This document shows, piece by piece, positions 29,094 through 40,787 of a stretch of 64,000 nucleotides of DNA (within the stretch, counting starts at the first letter, position 1; the number at the start of each line of letters is the position of its first letter). The stretch is from Gemmatimonadota bacterium. GTDB taxonomy: Bacteria; Gemmatimonadota; Gemmatimonadetes; Gemmatimonadales; Gemmatimonadaceae. The position numbers and the translations under genes are program-made. Location of the stretch: NCBI GenBank assembly GCA_016194585.1, contig JACQBG010000010.1, positions 1-64,000 of the forward strand, in the 5' to 3' direction. The notes under the pieces are model-generated. The model did no database searches. It was not told the DNA's origin and saw only the letters and a list, made by a program, of their open reading frames with translations.

Positions 29094-30458
29094 CTAATGG
29101 TCGAAGTGCAGCCGCTTGATGTCCTGCGTGAGCCGCCATCGCATCCGGTTCATCTGCAACATCGCCACGACGACCAGACTCCCGACGTACCCCCACCACA
29201 CCCCGGTGGGGCCGAGCCGCGCCGTGAACGTGAGGAGCAGGCAGAGGGGGATGCCGACACCCCAGAAGCCGCCGAGGTGGAGCAGCATCGGCACGCGCGT
29301 GTCGCCGGTGCCGCGCAGCACGCCCGCCGAGACGCACTGCATGCCGTCGAAGATCTGGAAGAGCCCCGCGATGGGCAGGAGCGACGCGGAGAACGCCACC
29401 GTCGCCGGGTCGGCGGAGAAGAACGCCGCGATCGCATGGGGGAACAGCGTGAAGGCGAGCGTGGCGATGACCATGAAGCCCACGCCCACCGAGAGCGCCG
29501 CCACGGCGTCGCGCCGCGCCGCGGCCACGTCGTCGCGCCCGACGGCGCGCCCCACCATCGCCGCCGCCGCCGCGCCGACGCCGAGCGGCACCATGAACGT
29601 GATCGACGCGAGGTTGAGCACGATCTCGTGACCTGCGAGCGGCACCGCGCCGAACAGTCCGATCACCAGCCCGCCCATCGCGAACACCGCGACCTCGAGC
29701 CACTGCTGGAACGCCACGGGGAGTCCGAGGCGCAGCATGCGCAGCATGGGGCGTGGCGCGAACGCTTCGGCGCGCCACGGCCGGAGCGCGGGCCGCAGCG
29801 ACCGCCACCCCGAGCCGACGATGATGGAGAGCATCACCCAGCGGCCGATGGAGGTCGAGATCGCCGACCCCGCCGGCCCCAGCGCCGGGAATCCCCAGTG
29901 GCCGTAGATGAGGAGCCAGTTCAGGAAGGCGTTGAGCACGTTCCCGACGACGATCGAGACGACGATGGCCCGCGACGTGCCCATCGCCTGCAACGTCTGC
30001 CGGAAGACGACGAACAGGAAGTTCGGCAGCACGCCCCAGATGAGCCAGCGCGCCACGACCGCGGTGATCGGCACCACCGACGCCGGCTGTCGCAGCAACG
30101 TGAACAGCCACTCCCCTGGGACGAGGGCGAGCGACATGAGCACGCTGAGCGCGACCGCCATGAGCACGCCCCGTTGCACGCCGCGCGCCACCCCCACCGC
30201 GTCCCTCGCGCCGACGGCCTGCGAGACGACGGGGTCGAGCACGAGCAGGAGGCCGAGCCCGAAGAGGAACAGGTTCGCCCAGTAGATGTGTGCGAGGGCG
30301 ACGGCGGCGATGGCGTCGGGCGACACGCGACCGACCATCGCCGTGTCGACGACCCCCATGAGCATGATGCCAACCTGCGCGAGCACGATCGGCGCGGCGA
30401 TCCGCGTCATCTCGCGGAGTTCGCCGCGCGTCGGGCGAAGCTCCGCGAGCGGTATCAC
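29094..30458 (-). CDS. MATE-family multidrug/metabolite efflux transporter
   Basis: This 454-aa inner-membrane protein has about twelve hydrophobic helices in two homologous halves, as in NorM/DinF-type MATE exporters driven by Na+ or H+. Typical segments are IAAPIVLAQVGIMLMGVVDTAMVG near the N-terminus and an equivalent GLPVAFQQWLEVAVFAMGGLVIG at the start of the second half. GTG start, 1 bp after the guaA stop, so it is the last gene of the operon. Substrate unknown. Confidence 0.92.
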   Translation of the reverse strand: MIPLAELRPTRGELREMTRIAAPIVLAQVGIMLMGVVDTAMVGRVSPDAIAAVALAHIYWANLFLFGLGLLLVLDPVVSQAVGARDAVGVARGVQRGVLMAVALSVLMSLALVPGEWLFTLLRQPASVVPITAVVARWLIWGVLPNFLFVVFRQTLQAMGTSRAIVVSIVVGNVLNAFLNWLLIYGHWGFPALGPAGSAISTSIGRWVMLSIIVGSGWRSLRPALRPWRAEAFAPRPMLRMLRLGLPVAFQQWLEVAVFAMGGLVIGLFGAVPLAGHEIVLNLASITFMVPLGVGAAAAAMVGRAVGRDDVAAARRDAVAALSVGVGFMVIATLAFTLFPHAIAAFFSADPATVAFSASLLPIAGLFQIFDGMQCVSAGVLRGTGDTRVPMLLHLGGFWGVGIPLCLLLTFTARLGPTGVWWGYVGSLVVVAMLQMNRMRWRLTQDIKRLHFDH

Positions 30459-30459
30459 C

Positions 30460-32004
30460 CTATTCCCACTCGATGGTGGCGGGCGGCTTCGAACTCACGT
30501 CGTACACGACGCGATTCACCCCCGGCACCTCGTTGATGATGCGGTTCGAGATGCGGCCGAGCACTTCATGCGGGAAGGCGAACCAGTCGGCCGTCATCCC
30601 ATCGGTGCTCGTGACGGCGCGCAGCGCGATCACGTGCTCATAGGTGCGGTAGTCGCCCATCACGCCGACCGACCGCACGGGGAGGAACACCGCGAACGCC
30701 TGCCAGATGTCGTTGTACAGTCCGGCCGCGCGGATCTCGTCGAGGTAGATCGCGTCGGCCCGGCGCAGCGTGTCGAGCGCGGCCTCGGTGACTTCGCCGA
30801 GCACGCGGATGGCGAGTCCGGGGCCCGGGAACGGGTGGCGGCCCACCATCTCCTCGGGGAGTCCGAGCTCGCGCCCCACGTTGCGCACCTCGTCCTTGAA
30901 CAGCTCCCGCAACGGCTCGATGAGCTTGAACTTCATGTCCGGCTTGAGGCCGCCGACGTTGTGATGCGTCTTGATCGTCGCGCTCGGCCCGCCCTTCGCG
31001 CTCGTGCTCTCGATGACGTCGGGGTAGAGCGTGCCCTGCACGAGGAACTCCGCGTGCTCGCCCGCCTGCGCGGGGGCGTCCTCGAAGACGTCGATGAACG
31101 TGTGCCCGATGGCCCGGCGCTGCTTCTCAGGCTCGGCCTCGCCGGCGTGGGAGTCGAGGAAGCGCCGCTCGGCGCGCACGGTCACGAGCTTGATGCCGAG
31201 GTGCTGCCCCATCGTGCGCTCCACCTGCTCGCGCTCGTGGAGGCGGAGCAGCCCCGTGTCGACGAACACGCAGGTGAGCTGGTCGCCGATGGCGCGATGC
31301 ACGAGCGCCGCCGCGACCGAGCTGTCGACGCCGCCGGAGAGGCCGCAGATGACGTTCTTGCTCCCCACCATCTCGCGGATCTTCGCGATCTCGTGCTCGA
31401 TGAACGAGCCGGGCGTCCAGTCCGGTTCGGCATGGCACACCCCGAACAGGAAGTTCGCGATGATCTCGGCGCCGCGCACCGTGTGCGCGACCTCGGAGTG
31501 GAACTGGATCGCGTGCACGGGCTTCGTCGCGTGGCGGAAGCCGGCGACGACGTTCCCCGCGCTCCCCGCCGTGAGCACGTACCCCGGGGGCGGCGCCTCG
31601 ACGTGGTCGCCGTGGCTCATCCACACGGTGGTCTTCTCCCCCTTCTCGAAGCCGGCGAACATCCCCGCCGGCTCCTCGACGGTGATCTCGGCGCGCCCAT
31701 ACTCGCGGCCACCGCCGGCGACGACCTTCCCTCCCTCGGCGTGCGTGATCCACTGCAGCCCATAGCACACGCCGAGCACCGGCGCGACGTCGAGGATGCC
31801 ACGGTCGAAGGTCGGCGCCCCCTCGTCGGTCACCGAGTTCGGGCCACCGCTGAGGATGATCCCCGTCGGCTTCCATTCGCGGATCCACTCGAGCGACCGC
31901 GTCGGCGGATGGATCTCCGAGTACACGCGCGCCTCGCGCACCCGGCGGGCGATGAGCTGCGTGAACTGGGAACCGCAATCGAGGATGAGGATGCGCGAGC
32001 TCAT
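30460..32004 (-). CDS. guaA: GMP synthase (glutamine-hydrolysing)
   Basis: GuaA (514 aa) converts XMP to GMP. The N-terminal glutaminase has nucleophile Cys80 in GVCYGLQW. The ATP-pyrophosphatase P-loop is [12 protein letters not shown] (about 225), and the C-terminal dimerisation domain ends in the invariant IEWE. Complete and normal. It lies downstream of the YfcE-like phosphodiesterase gene (25 bp gap), away from the purine operon at the window start. Confidence 0.97.
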   Translation of the reverse strand: MSSRILILDCGSQFTQLIARRVREARVYSEIHPPTRSLEWIREWKPTGIILSGGPNSVTDEGAPTFDRGILDVAPVLGVCYGLQWITHAEGGKVVAGGGREYGRAEITVEEPAGMFAGFEKGEKTTVWMSHGDHVEAPPPGYVLTAGSAGNVVAGFRHATKPVHAIQFHSEVAHTVRGAEIIANFLFGVCHAEPDWTPGSFIEHEIAKIREMVGSKNVICGLSGGVDSSVAAALVHRAIGDQLTCVFVDTGLLRLHEREQVERTMGQHLGIKLVTVRAERRFLDSHAGEAEPEKQRRAIGHTFIDVFEDAPAQAGEHAEFLVQGTLYPDVIESTSAKGGPSATIKTHHNVGGLKPDMKFKLIEPLRELFKDEVRNVGRELGLPEEMVGRHPFPGPGLAIRVLGEVTEAALDTLRRADAIYLDEIRAAGLYNDIWQAFAVFLPVRSVGVMGDYRTYEHVIALRAVTSTDGMTADWFAFPHEVLGRISNRIINEVPGVNRVVYDVSSKPPATIEWE

Positions 32005-32029
32005 GATGGCCTGGAGGTCGGTCGGTGGA

Positions 32030-32539
32030 TCAGAACTGCCATTTCGGGTCGGACAACTTGATGAACTCGACGTGCTTGGTGTCGAGGTCGAGCACCGCGG
32101 CCGTCGGCGCGCCGTGGATCCAGCCGCACGCCTCGCCGGGGTTGATGATCAGCGTCTCGCCGCGCGTCTTCATGGACTGCTGGTGTTCCTGGCCGTGCAC
32201 GACGACGTGGTGCGACTTCACCGAACGCGCGCTCACGTCGCCGATGTCGTGGACGAGCAGGATCTTGTGCTCGCCGATCGTGAGCGAGTGGGGCGATTCG
32301 AACAGTTCGTGCCCCATCCCCTGTTCGGCGATCGCCTTGAGCCCCTCGGGATCGCCATCGTTCCGGCCGAACACGCCGGCGAGCGCGACGTTCGAGTCCT
32401 GGAACGGCTTGAGGGCGAAGGGCGAGCAGAAATCGCCGGCGTGCAGCACCATCCCGACCCCGCGCTCCAGCATCTGCGCGAGCAGCTCGGCGATCGCCGG
32501 CAGCCGGTCGTGGGTATCGGACATCAGGCCGATCTTCAT
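32030..32539 (-). CDS. YfcE/MJ0936-type phosphodiesterase
   Basis: This 169-aa metallophosphoesterase has the short single-domain form with SDTHD (Asp8, His10), HAGDF, GRNDGD, VHD and VVHGQEHQ motifs. Two positions are unusual: VHD where VHG is usual, and GQEHQ where the family has GHTH. The ATG overlaps the lysA stop (TGATG). Probably a cytoplasmic phosphodiesterase of unknown physiological substrate. Confidence 0.85.
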   Translation of the reverse strand: MKIGLMSDTHDRLPAIAELLAQMLERGVGMVLHAGDFCSPFALKPFQDSNVALAGVFGRNDGDPEGLKAIAEQGMGHELFESPHSLTIGEHKILLVHDIGDVSARSVKSHHVVVHGQEHQQSMKTRGETLIINPGEACGWIHGAPTAAVLDLDTKHVEFIKLSDPKWQF

Positions 32540-33803
32540 CACGCGTCCCTCCACTCGGGGTCGTCCTGCTCGAGACGCACCAGGTCCTCGTACCGCTCCC
32601 GTTCCGTCACGACGGCGAACCGGTGGCCGTCGACCATCACCTCCGCGGCCCGCGGGCGCGCGTTGTACGTCGAGCTCATCACGTAGCCATAGGCGCCCGC
32701 CGTGTGGATCACGAGCAGGTCGCCCGGCTGCGCATCCTCCATCTCCCGATCGAGGGCGAGGAAGTCCCCGCTCTCGCATACTGGACCGACGACGTCCACC
32801 GTCGCCCGTTCCGCACGGGCCGTGGCCGTCTCGATGAAATGGTATGCGTCATAATGCGACGGGCGGAGCAATTCCGTCATCCCCGCATCGGCGATCACGT
32901 AGTCCTTCCCCCCGCTCCGCTTGCGATAGAGCACCCGCGAGAGCAGCACGCCGCTCGCCGCCGCGAAGAAGCGTCCGGGCTCGACGAGCAGCTCCACGCC
33001 AAGCTTCCGCACCACCGGGACGATCACGTCGTGCCAGGCGCCGAGATCCGGGTCGGCGTCGCCGTCGCCGTACGCCACGGGGAGTCCGCCGCCGATGTCG
33101 ACGTACTTCAGCGATGCACCGAGCGCCCGGGCGCGTGACGCGAGCTCGGCGAGCTTCTCGAGGCCGTCGCGATACGGCTCGAACGACGCGAGCTGCGAGC
33201 CGACGTGCATGTCGAGCCCGAGCACGCGCACGTTCGGCAGCGCGAGCGCGGTGCGCACCACCTCGGCCGCGTCCTCGAACGGGATGCCGAACTTGTGCCC
33301 CTTCGAGCCGGTGGCGATGTACTCGTGACGCGTCTCGACGGCGACTTCGGGGTTGATGCGGAACCCCACCGGCGCGGGCGTGCCCAGTTCCCCGGCGATG
33401 CGGTCGAGCAGCCGCAACTCCGCCTCGGACTCGACGTTGATGAGCTTGATCCCGGCCTGCACGGCGTCGCGCAGTTCCGCCGCCGTCTTTCCAACGCCGC
33501 CGAAGATGATGTCGTGCGCGCCGAACCCGGCGCGCCGCGCGCGGAACAGTTCGCCTCCGCTCACCACATCCGCCCCCGATCCGAGCTCCCGCAACAGGTG
33601 GAGGATCGCCCGGTTGGAGTTCGCCTTCAGACTGTAGTGGATCCGGTGCGGCACTCCTTCGAGCGCCGCGCTGAGCCGCCGGAACCGGTCGCGGATCACC
33701 GCCGCGCTGTACACGAACGTGGGCGTCCCCGCGTCGCGCGCGATGCGCTCCGCCGGCACGTCCTCACAGTACGCCGCCCCCTCGCGGCGGGCGAACGCCT
33801 GGG

Positions 33804-33822
<19 letters not shown>
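32539..33822 (-). CDS. lysA: Diaminopimelate decarboxylase LysA
   Basis: LysA (427 aa) decarboxylates meso-diaminopimelate to lysine. It is a fold-III PLP enzyme: Lys66 in YSLKANSN forms the Schiff base, and the downstream HVGSQ, GGGLP, EPGR and PVCESGD blocks match DapDC. The GTG start used overlaps the broken proS by 19 bp. It could instead act on another amino acid (the family includes ornithine and arginine decarboxylases), but the CESGD motif favours LysA. Confidence 0.93.
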
Positions 33823-36549
<2,727 letters not shown>

Positions 36550-36558
36550 CAGTGAAAG

Positions 36559-37836
36559 CTAGCCAGCGGTGGGACTTACCTCCAGCCGAGCCATCGCATC
36601 GCCCACCGTGTGGAATGACCCGGTGACCAGGACCGTGGCCCCGCTGTCGGCGGCCCGGGCCAGCGCACGGTCGAAGTCGCGGACGAGTTCCGCCGAGAGA
36701 TTGCGCTCCCGGGCGTACGCCAGCGGCTCCGGATTGCTCCAGACCCGGTTCGACGGGGACGTCGGGGCATTCGTGATCACGAAGTGGTCGACGGCGGGGG
36801 CGAGGTGGTCCATCATCCCCCGCCAGTCCTTGTCGGCCAGCACCGAGAACACCGCGACGACGGGGCGCGGCGGTTGCACGGTCTTGAGGGTGCGGGCGAG
36901 CACGGTGGCGCCGGCGGGGTTGTGCGCGACGTCGAAGATGTAGCGCCCCGACCGGTGGAACCGCCCGGGCAGGTGCACCGCGGCGAGCCCCCGCGCGATC
37001 GCCTCGGACGTCGGGCGCATCTCCGGCGGAACGCACTCCAGCATGGCGATCGCCATCGCGGCGTTGTTCGCCTGGTGCGCGCCGAGCAGCGGCGTCCGAT
37101 AGTCCTTCCCCGCGAGCGTGAACGAGGTCCCCTCGGGAGTCACCTGCACCGCGGTCGGCCCGCCGTCGTCGAACACCGCCTGCACGGGCGAGGCCCCTCG
37201 CTCCTGCGCGTAGCGCCGCAACAGCTCCCGGATGCCCGACTCGGGCTCGCCGATCACCGCGCACACGCCGGGCTTGAAGATGCCGGCCTTCTCGAACGCG
37301 ATCTCCTCGCGCGTCGCGCCGAGATACTCGACGTGATCGATGCCGATGTTCGTGACGCCGGCGACGAGCGGCGTCACCACGTTCGTGGCGTCGAGACGAC
37401 CGCCGAGTCCGGTCTCGATGACGGCGACGTCGACGCCGTCGGCCGCGAAGAACTCGAAGGCCATCGCCGTGGTCGCCTCGAAGAACGTCGCCCCCAGCCG
37501 CTCCACTTCCGGAGTCCAGCGGTCGACGAAATCGACGATGCGCGCCGCATCCACCGGCACGCCGTCGACGAGGAACCGCTCGCGGAAATCGACGAGGTGC
37601 GGCGACGTGTAGCGTCCCACGCGCAACCCCTGCGCTCGCAGCAGCGCGTCGAGCGTCGCGCAGGTGCTCCCCTTGCCGTTCGTGCCGGCGACGTGGATCG
37701 TGCGAAGCCGGCGGTGCGGATCGCCGAGCAGCGCGAGGAATGCCTCGACGCGCTCCAGCCCAAGCTTCCAGATGCCCGTCGTGCGCGCGAAGAGGAAATC
37801 GAGCGCGTCGGCGTACGTCCTCAGGTCGACGCCCAC
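36559..37836 (-). CDS. folC: Folylpolyglutamate/dihydrofolate synthase FolC
   Basis: FolC (425 aa) adds glutamate to dihydropteroate and folates. It is a Mur-ligase-like enzyme: the P-loop GTNGKGSTCA (about 51-60) and the Mur-type block VAVIETGLGGRLDATNV are seen, with a C-terminal ligase domain. GTG start; its first 16 bp overlap the end of accD, the usual accD-folC pairing. Confidence 0.95.
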   Translation of the reverse strand: MGVDLRTYADALDFLFARTTGIWKLGLERVEAFLALLGDPHRRLRTIHVAGTNGKGSTCATLDALLRAQGLRVGRYTSPHLVDFRERFLVDGVPVDAARIVDFVDRWTPEVERLGATFFEATTAMAFEFFAADGVDVAVIETGLGGRLDATNVVTPLVAGVTNIGIDHVEYLGATREEIAFEKAGIFKPGVCAVIGEPESGIRELLRRYAQERGASPVQAVFDDGGPTAVQVTPEGTSFTLAGKDYRTPLLGAHQANNAAMAIAMLECVPPEMRPTSEAIARGLAAVHLPGRFHRSGRYIFDVAHNPAGATVLARTLKTVQPPRPVVAVFSVLADKDWRGMMDHLAPAVDHFVITNAPTSPSNRVWSNPEPLAYARERNLSAELVRDFDRALARAADSGATVLVTGSFHTVGDAMARLEVSPTAG

Positions 37837-38684
37837 CCGGTGGCGGCCGGCTTGCCGCTCATGTGCCGCAGCAGCTGGCCCACTGTCTCCTTCATCTTGT
37901 GGCGGTGCACGACGCTGTCGATCATGCCGTGCTCGAGGAGGAACTCGGCGGTCTGGAACCCCTCCGGGAGATCCTGCCCCAGCGTCTGCTTGATCACCCG
38001 GGGACCGGCGAACCCGATCACCGCGCCGGGTTCGGCGAGGATCGCGTCGCCGAGCATCGCGTAGCTCGCGCTCACGCCGCCGGTCGTCGGGTTGGTGAGG
38101 ATCGACACGTACGGGATGCGGCGCTCGGCGAGCTGCGACAGCACGGCGGAAGTCTTCGCCATCTGCATGAGCGAGAGGACCCCCTCCTGCATGCGCGCGC
38201 CGCCGGAGGCCGAGATGATGATGAGCGGGAACTTCTTCTCGAGGCTCCGCTGCGCCAGCCGCGCGATCTTCTCCCCGACGACCGAACCCATGGAACCGCC
38301 CATGAAGGCGAAGTCCATGACGCCCAGGTTGACCGGCATCTTCTCCATGGTGCCCGTCGCCGTGAGGATGGCGTCGGTGTCGCCGGCGTTGGCGAGCGCC
38401 TTCTTCAGGCGCGCCGGGTAATCTGGGAACCCCAAGGGGTCGCTCGACTTGAGGTCGGTCTCGGTCTCCTCCCAGCTATCGGCGTCGAGCAGGAGGTTGA
38501 CGTACTCGATGGCCCTGAGCCGCCGATGGTAATCACACGCCGGGCACACACTGGCGTTCCGGAGGAACTTCTCCCGGATGTCCGTATGCCCGCACGCCTC
38601 GCACTTCTCCCAGACGTCGGCGGGGATGTCGAGCCGGTTGACGCGGGGTTCGCGGGGTTTCTTTTCTTTGCGGAACCAAGCCAT
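37821..38684 (-). CDS. accD: Acetyl-CoA carboxylase carboxyltransferase subunit beta AccD
   Basis: AccD (287 aa) is one half of the carboxyltransferase that makes malonyl-CoA for fatty-acid synthesis. The N-terminal zinc ribbon has two CxxC pairs, CEACGH and CPACDYH. The crotonase-like fold has SASGGARMQEG and TNPTTGGVSASYA, forming the oxyanion holes. ATG at MAWFRKEKK is preferred. The inverted repeat described at 38704 begins 20 bp upstream of this start codon. Confidence 0.96.
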   Translation of the reverse strand: MAWFRKEKKPREPRVNRLDIPADVWEKCEACGHTDIREKFLRNASVCPACDYHRRLRAIEYVNLLLDADSWEETETDLKSSDPLGFPDYPARLKKALANAGDTDAILTATGTMEKMPVNLGVMDFAFMGGSMGSVVGEKIARLAQRSLEKKFPLIIISASGGARMQEGVLSLMQMAKTSAVLSQLAERRIPYVSILTNPTTGGVSASYAMLGDAILAEPGAVIGFAGPRVIKQTLGQDLPEGFQTAEFLLEHGMIDSVVHRHKMKETVGQLLRHMSGKPAATGWAST

Positions 38685-38703
38685 CCTCAAAACTCGCATG
38701 AAC

Positions 38704-38791
38704 GGCAGTGGGAGGGCAAGGCGCCAGGGGGCGAGATCGAGTGCGAGTGGGAGCCGAGTGCGAGTGGGCCCCGAGTGGGAGTGGGAGTGGG
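38704..38791 (+). repeat. Inverted-repeat arm 1 (88 bp), GAGTGG-rich
   Basis: Matches the reverse complement of 39452-39539 at 81 of 88 positions, ungapped. It consists mainly of degenerate GAGTGG/GAGTGC hexamers. It starts 20 bp before the accD start codon. Confidence 0.95.
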
Positions 38792-38795
38792 AGGG
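38777..38795 (+). other. G-quadruplex motif in arm 1
   Basis: Four GGG tracts at 38777, 38783, 38789 and 38793 with loops of 3, 3 and 1 nt on the plus strand, which is the template strand for accD. Confidence 0.7.
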
Positions 38796-38940
38796 CAAGG
38801 GCCAGAGCCCGAGCGGGGTGCGCCGGCATCCAGCGCCTCATCTCACGAAGTCATCATGACCTCATCGGCCTCGCACGATTCCGGTCCGCACGGCGGCCGG
38901 ACGATGACGGCGCCAGGGCGCATCGACCGCAGAGTGTGGC

Positions 38941-39378
38941 ATGACGATCATCGAAGATCCGGAGTTCCGCGCCTGGGAACAGCAGGTCCGCCCATCGCTG
39001 CAGGAAGATCCCCTCTGGACCCTGCATTCGTATCGCGTCGCGATGTTCGCATTGCAGTCGGCCCAGGACGACGTCGCGCTCGCGCAGCGCAGCGGCGCCG
39101 ATCACGACATGACGGCTCAACTGCTTCGGGCGCTCGGGTCGGTGAGCGCGAACGTGGCGGAGGCATTCGGTCGTCCGACCGCCACCGATCGAAGTCGGTT
39201 CGTCAGCTATGCGATCGGCTCGGTGCGCGAAGCGATCTCCTGGTACCACGCCCTCGCGCCTTACCTCGGCGCCGGCGAGCTCGACAGGCGCCTCGAGGTC
39301 CTCTCGGAGCTTCGTCGCCTGTTGCTGGGTTATCTACGCTGGCTCAGGACTCACGCGCCGCGACTGAGGCTAGCGTAG
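38941..39378 (+). CDS. Four-helix-bundle protein (23S rRNA intervening-sequence-protein type)
   Basis: This 145-aa helical protein matches the four-helix-bundle family first known from ORFs inside 23S rRNA intervening sequences (also related to the Avd accessory protein of diversity-generating retroelements). The family core SVSANVAEAFGR (usually N-I-A-E-G) is present at about residues 67-78, followed by helices with AIGSVREAISWYHAL. Members form basic pentamers and probably bind nucleic acid; the role outside rRNA is unknown. It is antisense to all neighbours and is enclosed by an 88-bp inverted repeat. No good ribosome site is visible before the ATG. Confidence 0.8.
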   Translation: MTIIEDPEFRAWEQQVRPSLQEDPLWTLHSYRVAMFALQSAQDDVALAQRSGADHDMTAQLLRALGSVSANVAEAFGRPTATDRSRFVSYAIGSVREAISWYHALAPYLGAGELDRRLEVLSELRRLLLGYLRWLRTHAPRLRLA

Positions 39379-39444
39379 GGAGTGGAAACCTGACGCAACC
39401 CGAAGAGGGCCGATCCAGCGCAACTCCGAAGCGAAGCGCTCAAA

Positions 39445-39466
39445 CCCGTCGCCCACTCCCACTCCC
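39445..39466 (-). other. G-quadruplex motif in arm 2
   Basis: CCC tracts at 39445, 39452, 39458 and 39464 give, on the minus strand, four GGG runs with loops of 3, 3 and 4 nt. On this side the motif would be in RNA reading from rodA towards accD. Confidence 0.65.
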
Positions 39467-39539
39467 ACTCGGGGCCCACTCCCACTCGGCTCCCACTCCC
39501 ACTCGACCTCGCCCGCTCAGGCCTTGCCCTCCCACTGCC
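39452..39539 (-). repeat. Inverted-repeat arm 2 (88 bp), GAGTGG-rich
   Basis: Reverse-complement partner of 38704-38791 (92 per cent identity). It ends at the base next to the rodA stop codon (39540-39542). No target-site duplication is apparent outside the arms. Confidence 0.95.
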
Positions 39540-40787
39540 TTAGATGACGAGCGAATCCGCCCTCCCCCTCCCCTCCGCCGACAGCCGGACCAGGATCCCC
39601 ACCCCCAGCCAGCACGCCAGCATGAACGACCCGCCGTAGCTGAAGAACGGCAGCGGGATCCCCGTGATCGGCATCAGGTTCAGCGTCATCCCCACGTTCA
39701 CGAGCACGTGCACGAACCAGGTCGACACCAACCCGAACGCGAGCAGGCTCGAGAACGGGTCGGCTGAACGGGCGGCGATGCGCACGCAGCGGAGGAAGAG
39801 GAGGAGGAAGAGGGTGAGCGCCACCGTGACGCCGATGAAGCCGAGTTCCTCGCCCACCACCGGGAAGATGAAGTCCGTGTGCTGTGCCGGGAGGAACGCG
39901 AGCCGCTTCTGCGTGCCCAACGTGAAGCCCTTGCCCAGCCATCCGCCGGAGCCGATCGCCACCTGCGACTGGATCACGTGGTAGCCGCTTCGCTGCGGGT
40001 CGGTCGACGGGTCGAGGAAGACCAGCAGGCGTCGCTGTTGGTACGGATTCAGCTTCTCCCACACGATCGGCGCGACGACCCCCATCACGACGTTCGCCGA
40101 GACGATGAGCACTCCCTCGACGATGTACGGCTTGTACCAGAGCACGAGTCCGAGCAGCAGCAGGAACCACGCTCCCCACAGCCCGGTGCTGAAGGCGAGC
40201 ACGAGGCTCACCGCCGGGCTCGCGACGAGCACGAGGAGCGGCCACGACACGCCGCTCCAGAACAGCATCGCGAAGAAGATGCCGACGAACACGATGCCGG
40301 TGCCCAGGTCCGGCTGCAGCATGATGAGGAGCCACGGCACGCCGACGACGAGCGCCGGCTGCCAGAGGTCGATGAGCGACTTCGGCGGTTGCTTCCGGGC
40401 GCCGAGCACCTTCGCGAGCATGAGGACGACGGCGATCTTCGCGAGCTCCGACGGCTGGCCGATGCGCATGCCGCCGATCGCCAGCCAGCTCTTCGTGCTC
40501 GCCGCGGTGCCCGCGCCCTTGCCGACGAAGAGCAGGATGAGGAGCACGACGCACGCGCCGGCGTAGGCGGGGGTGGCGGCCCAGTCGAGGAACCGCACCG
40601 ACGGGCGGCTCGCCAGATAGGCCGCGGCGATGCCGAGCGCCACCCACGCGAGCTGGTTGTGCCACAGATGGGTCACGAGCGTCGGCACGTCGGTCTGCCC
40701 CGCCGAGAACACCATCGACACGCCGAAGCTCGAGAGGCTGAGCGCCAGCAGGACGAGCGGCCAGTCGGTGGCGACGCGCGCCTTCAC
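39540..40787 (-). CDS. rodA: Peptidoglycan glycosyltransferase RodA
   Basis: RodA (415 aa) is the SEDS-family glycan polymerase of the elongasome, working with PBP2. It has about ten membrane helices and the conserved PSELAKIAVVLMLAK, LQPDLGTGIVF, and LNLMPITGIPLPFFSYGGS segments. The GTG start overlaps the stop of mrdA as GTGA. It is the last gene of the mreBCD-mrdA-rodA operon. Confidence 0.96.
   Translation of the reverse strand: MKARVATDWPLVLLALSLSSFGVSMVFSAGQTDVPTLVTHLWHNQLAWVALGIAAAYLASRPSVRFLDWAATPAYAGACVVLLILLFVGKGAGTAASTKSWLAIGGMRIGQPSELAKIAVVLMLAKVLGARKQPPKSLIDLWQPALVVGVPWLLIMLQPDLGTGIVFVGIFFAMLFWSGVSWPLLVLVASPAVSLVLAFSTGLWGAWFLLLLGLVLWYKPYIVEGVLIVSANVVMGVVAPIVWEKLNPYQQRRLLVFLDPSTDPQRSGYHVIQSQVAIGSGGWLGKGFTLGTQKRLAFLPAQHTDFIFPVVGEELGFIGVTVALTLFLLLFLRCVRIAARSADPFSSLLAFGLVSTWFVHVLVNVGMTLNLMPITGIPLPFFSYGGSFMLACWLGVGILVRLSAEGRGRADSLVI

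Noticed and set aside
38740-38815. GAGTGG repeats as a CRISPR array
   Set aside because: The units are contiguous hexamers with no unique spacers and no cas genes; better explained as inverted-repeat arms.
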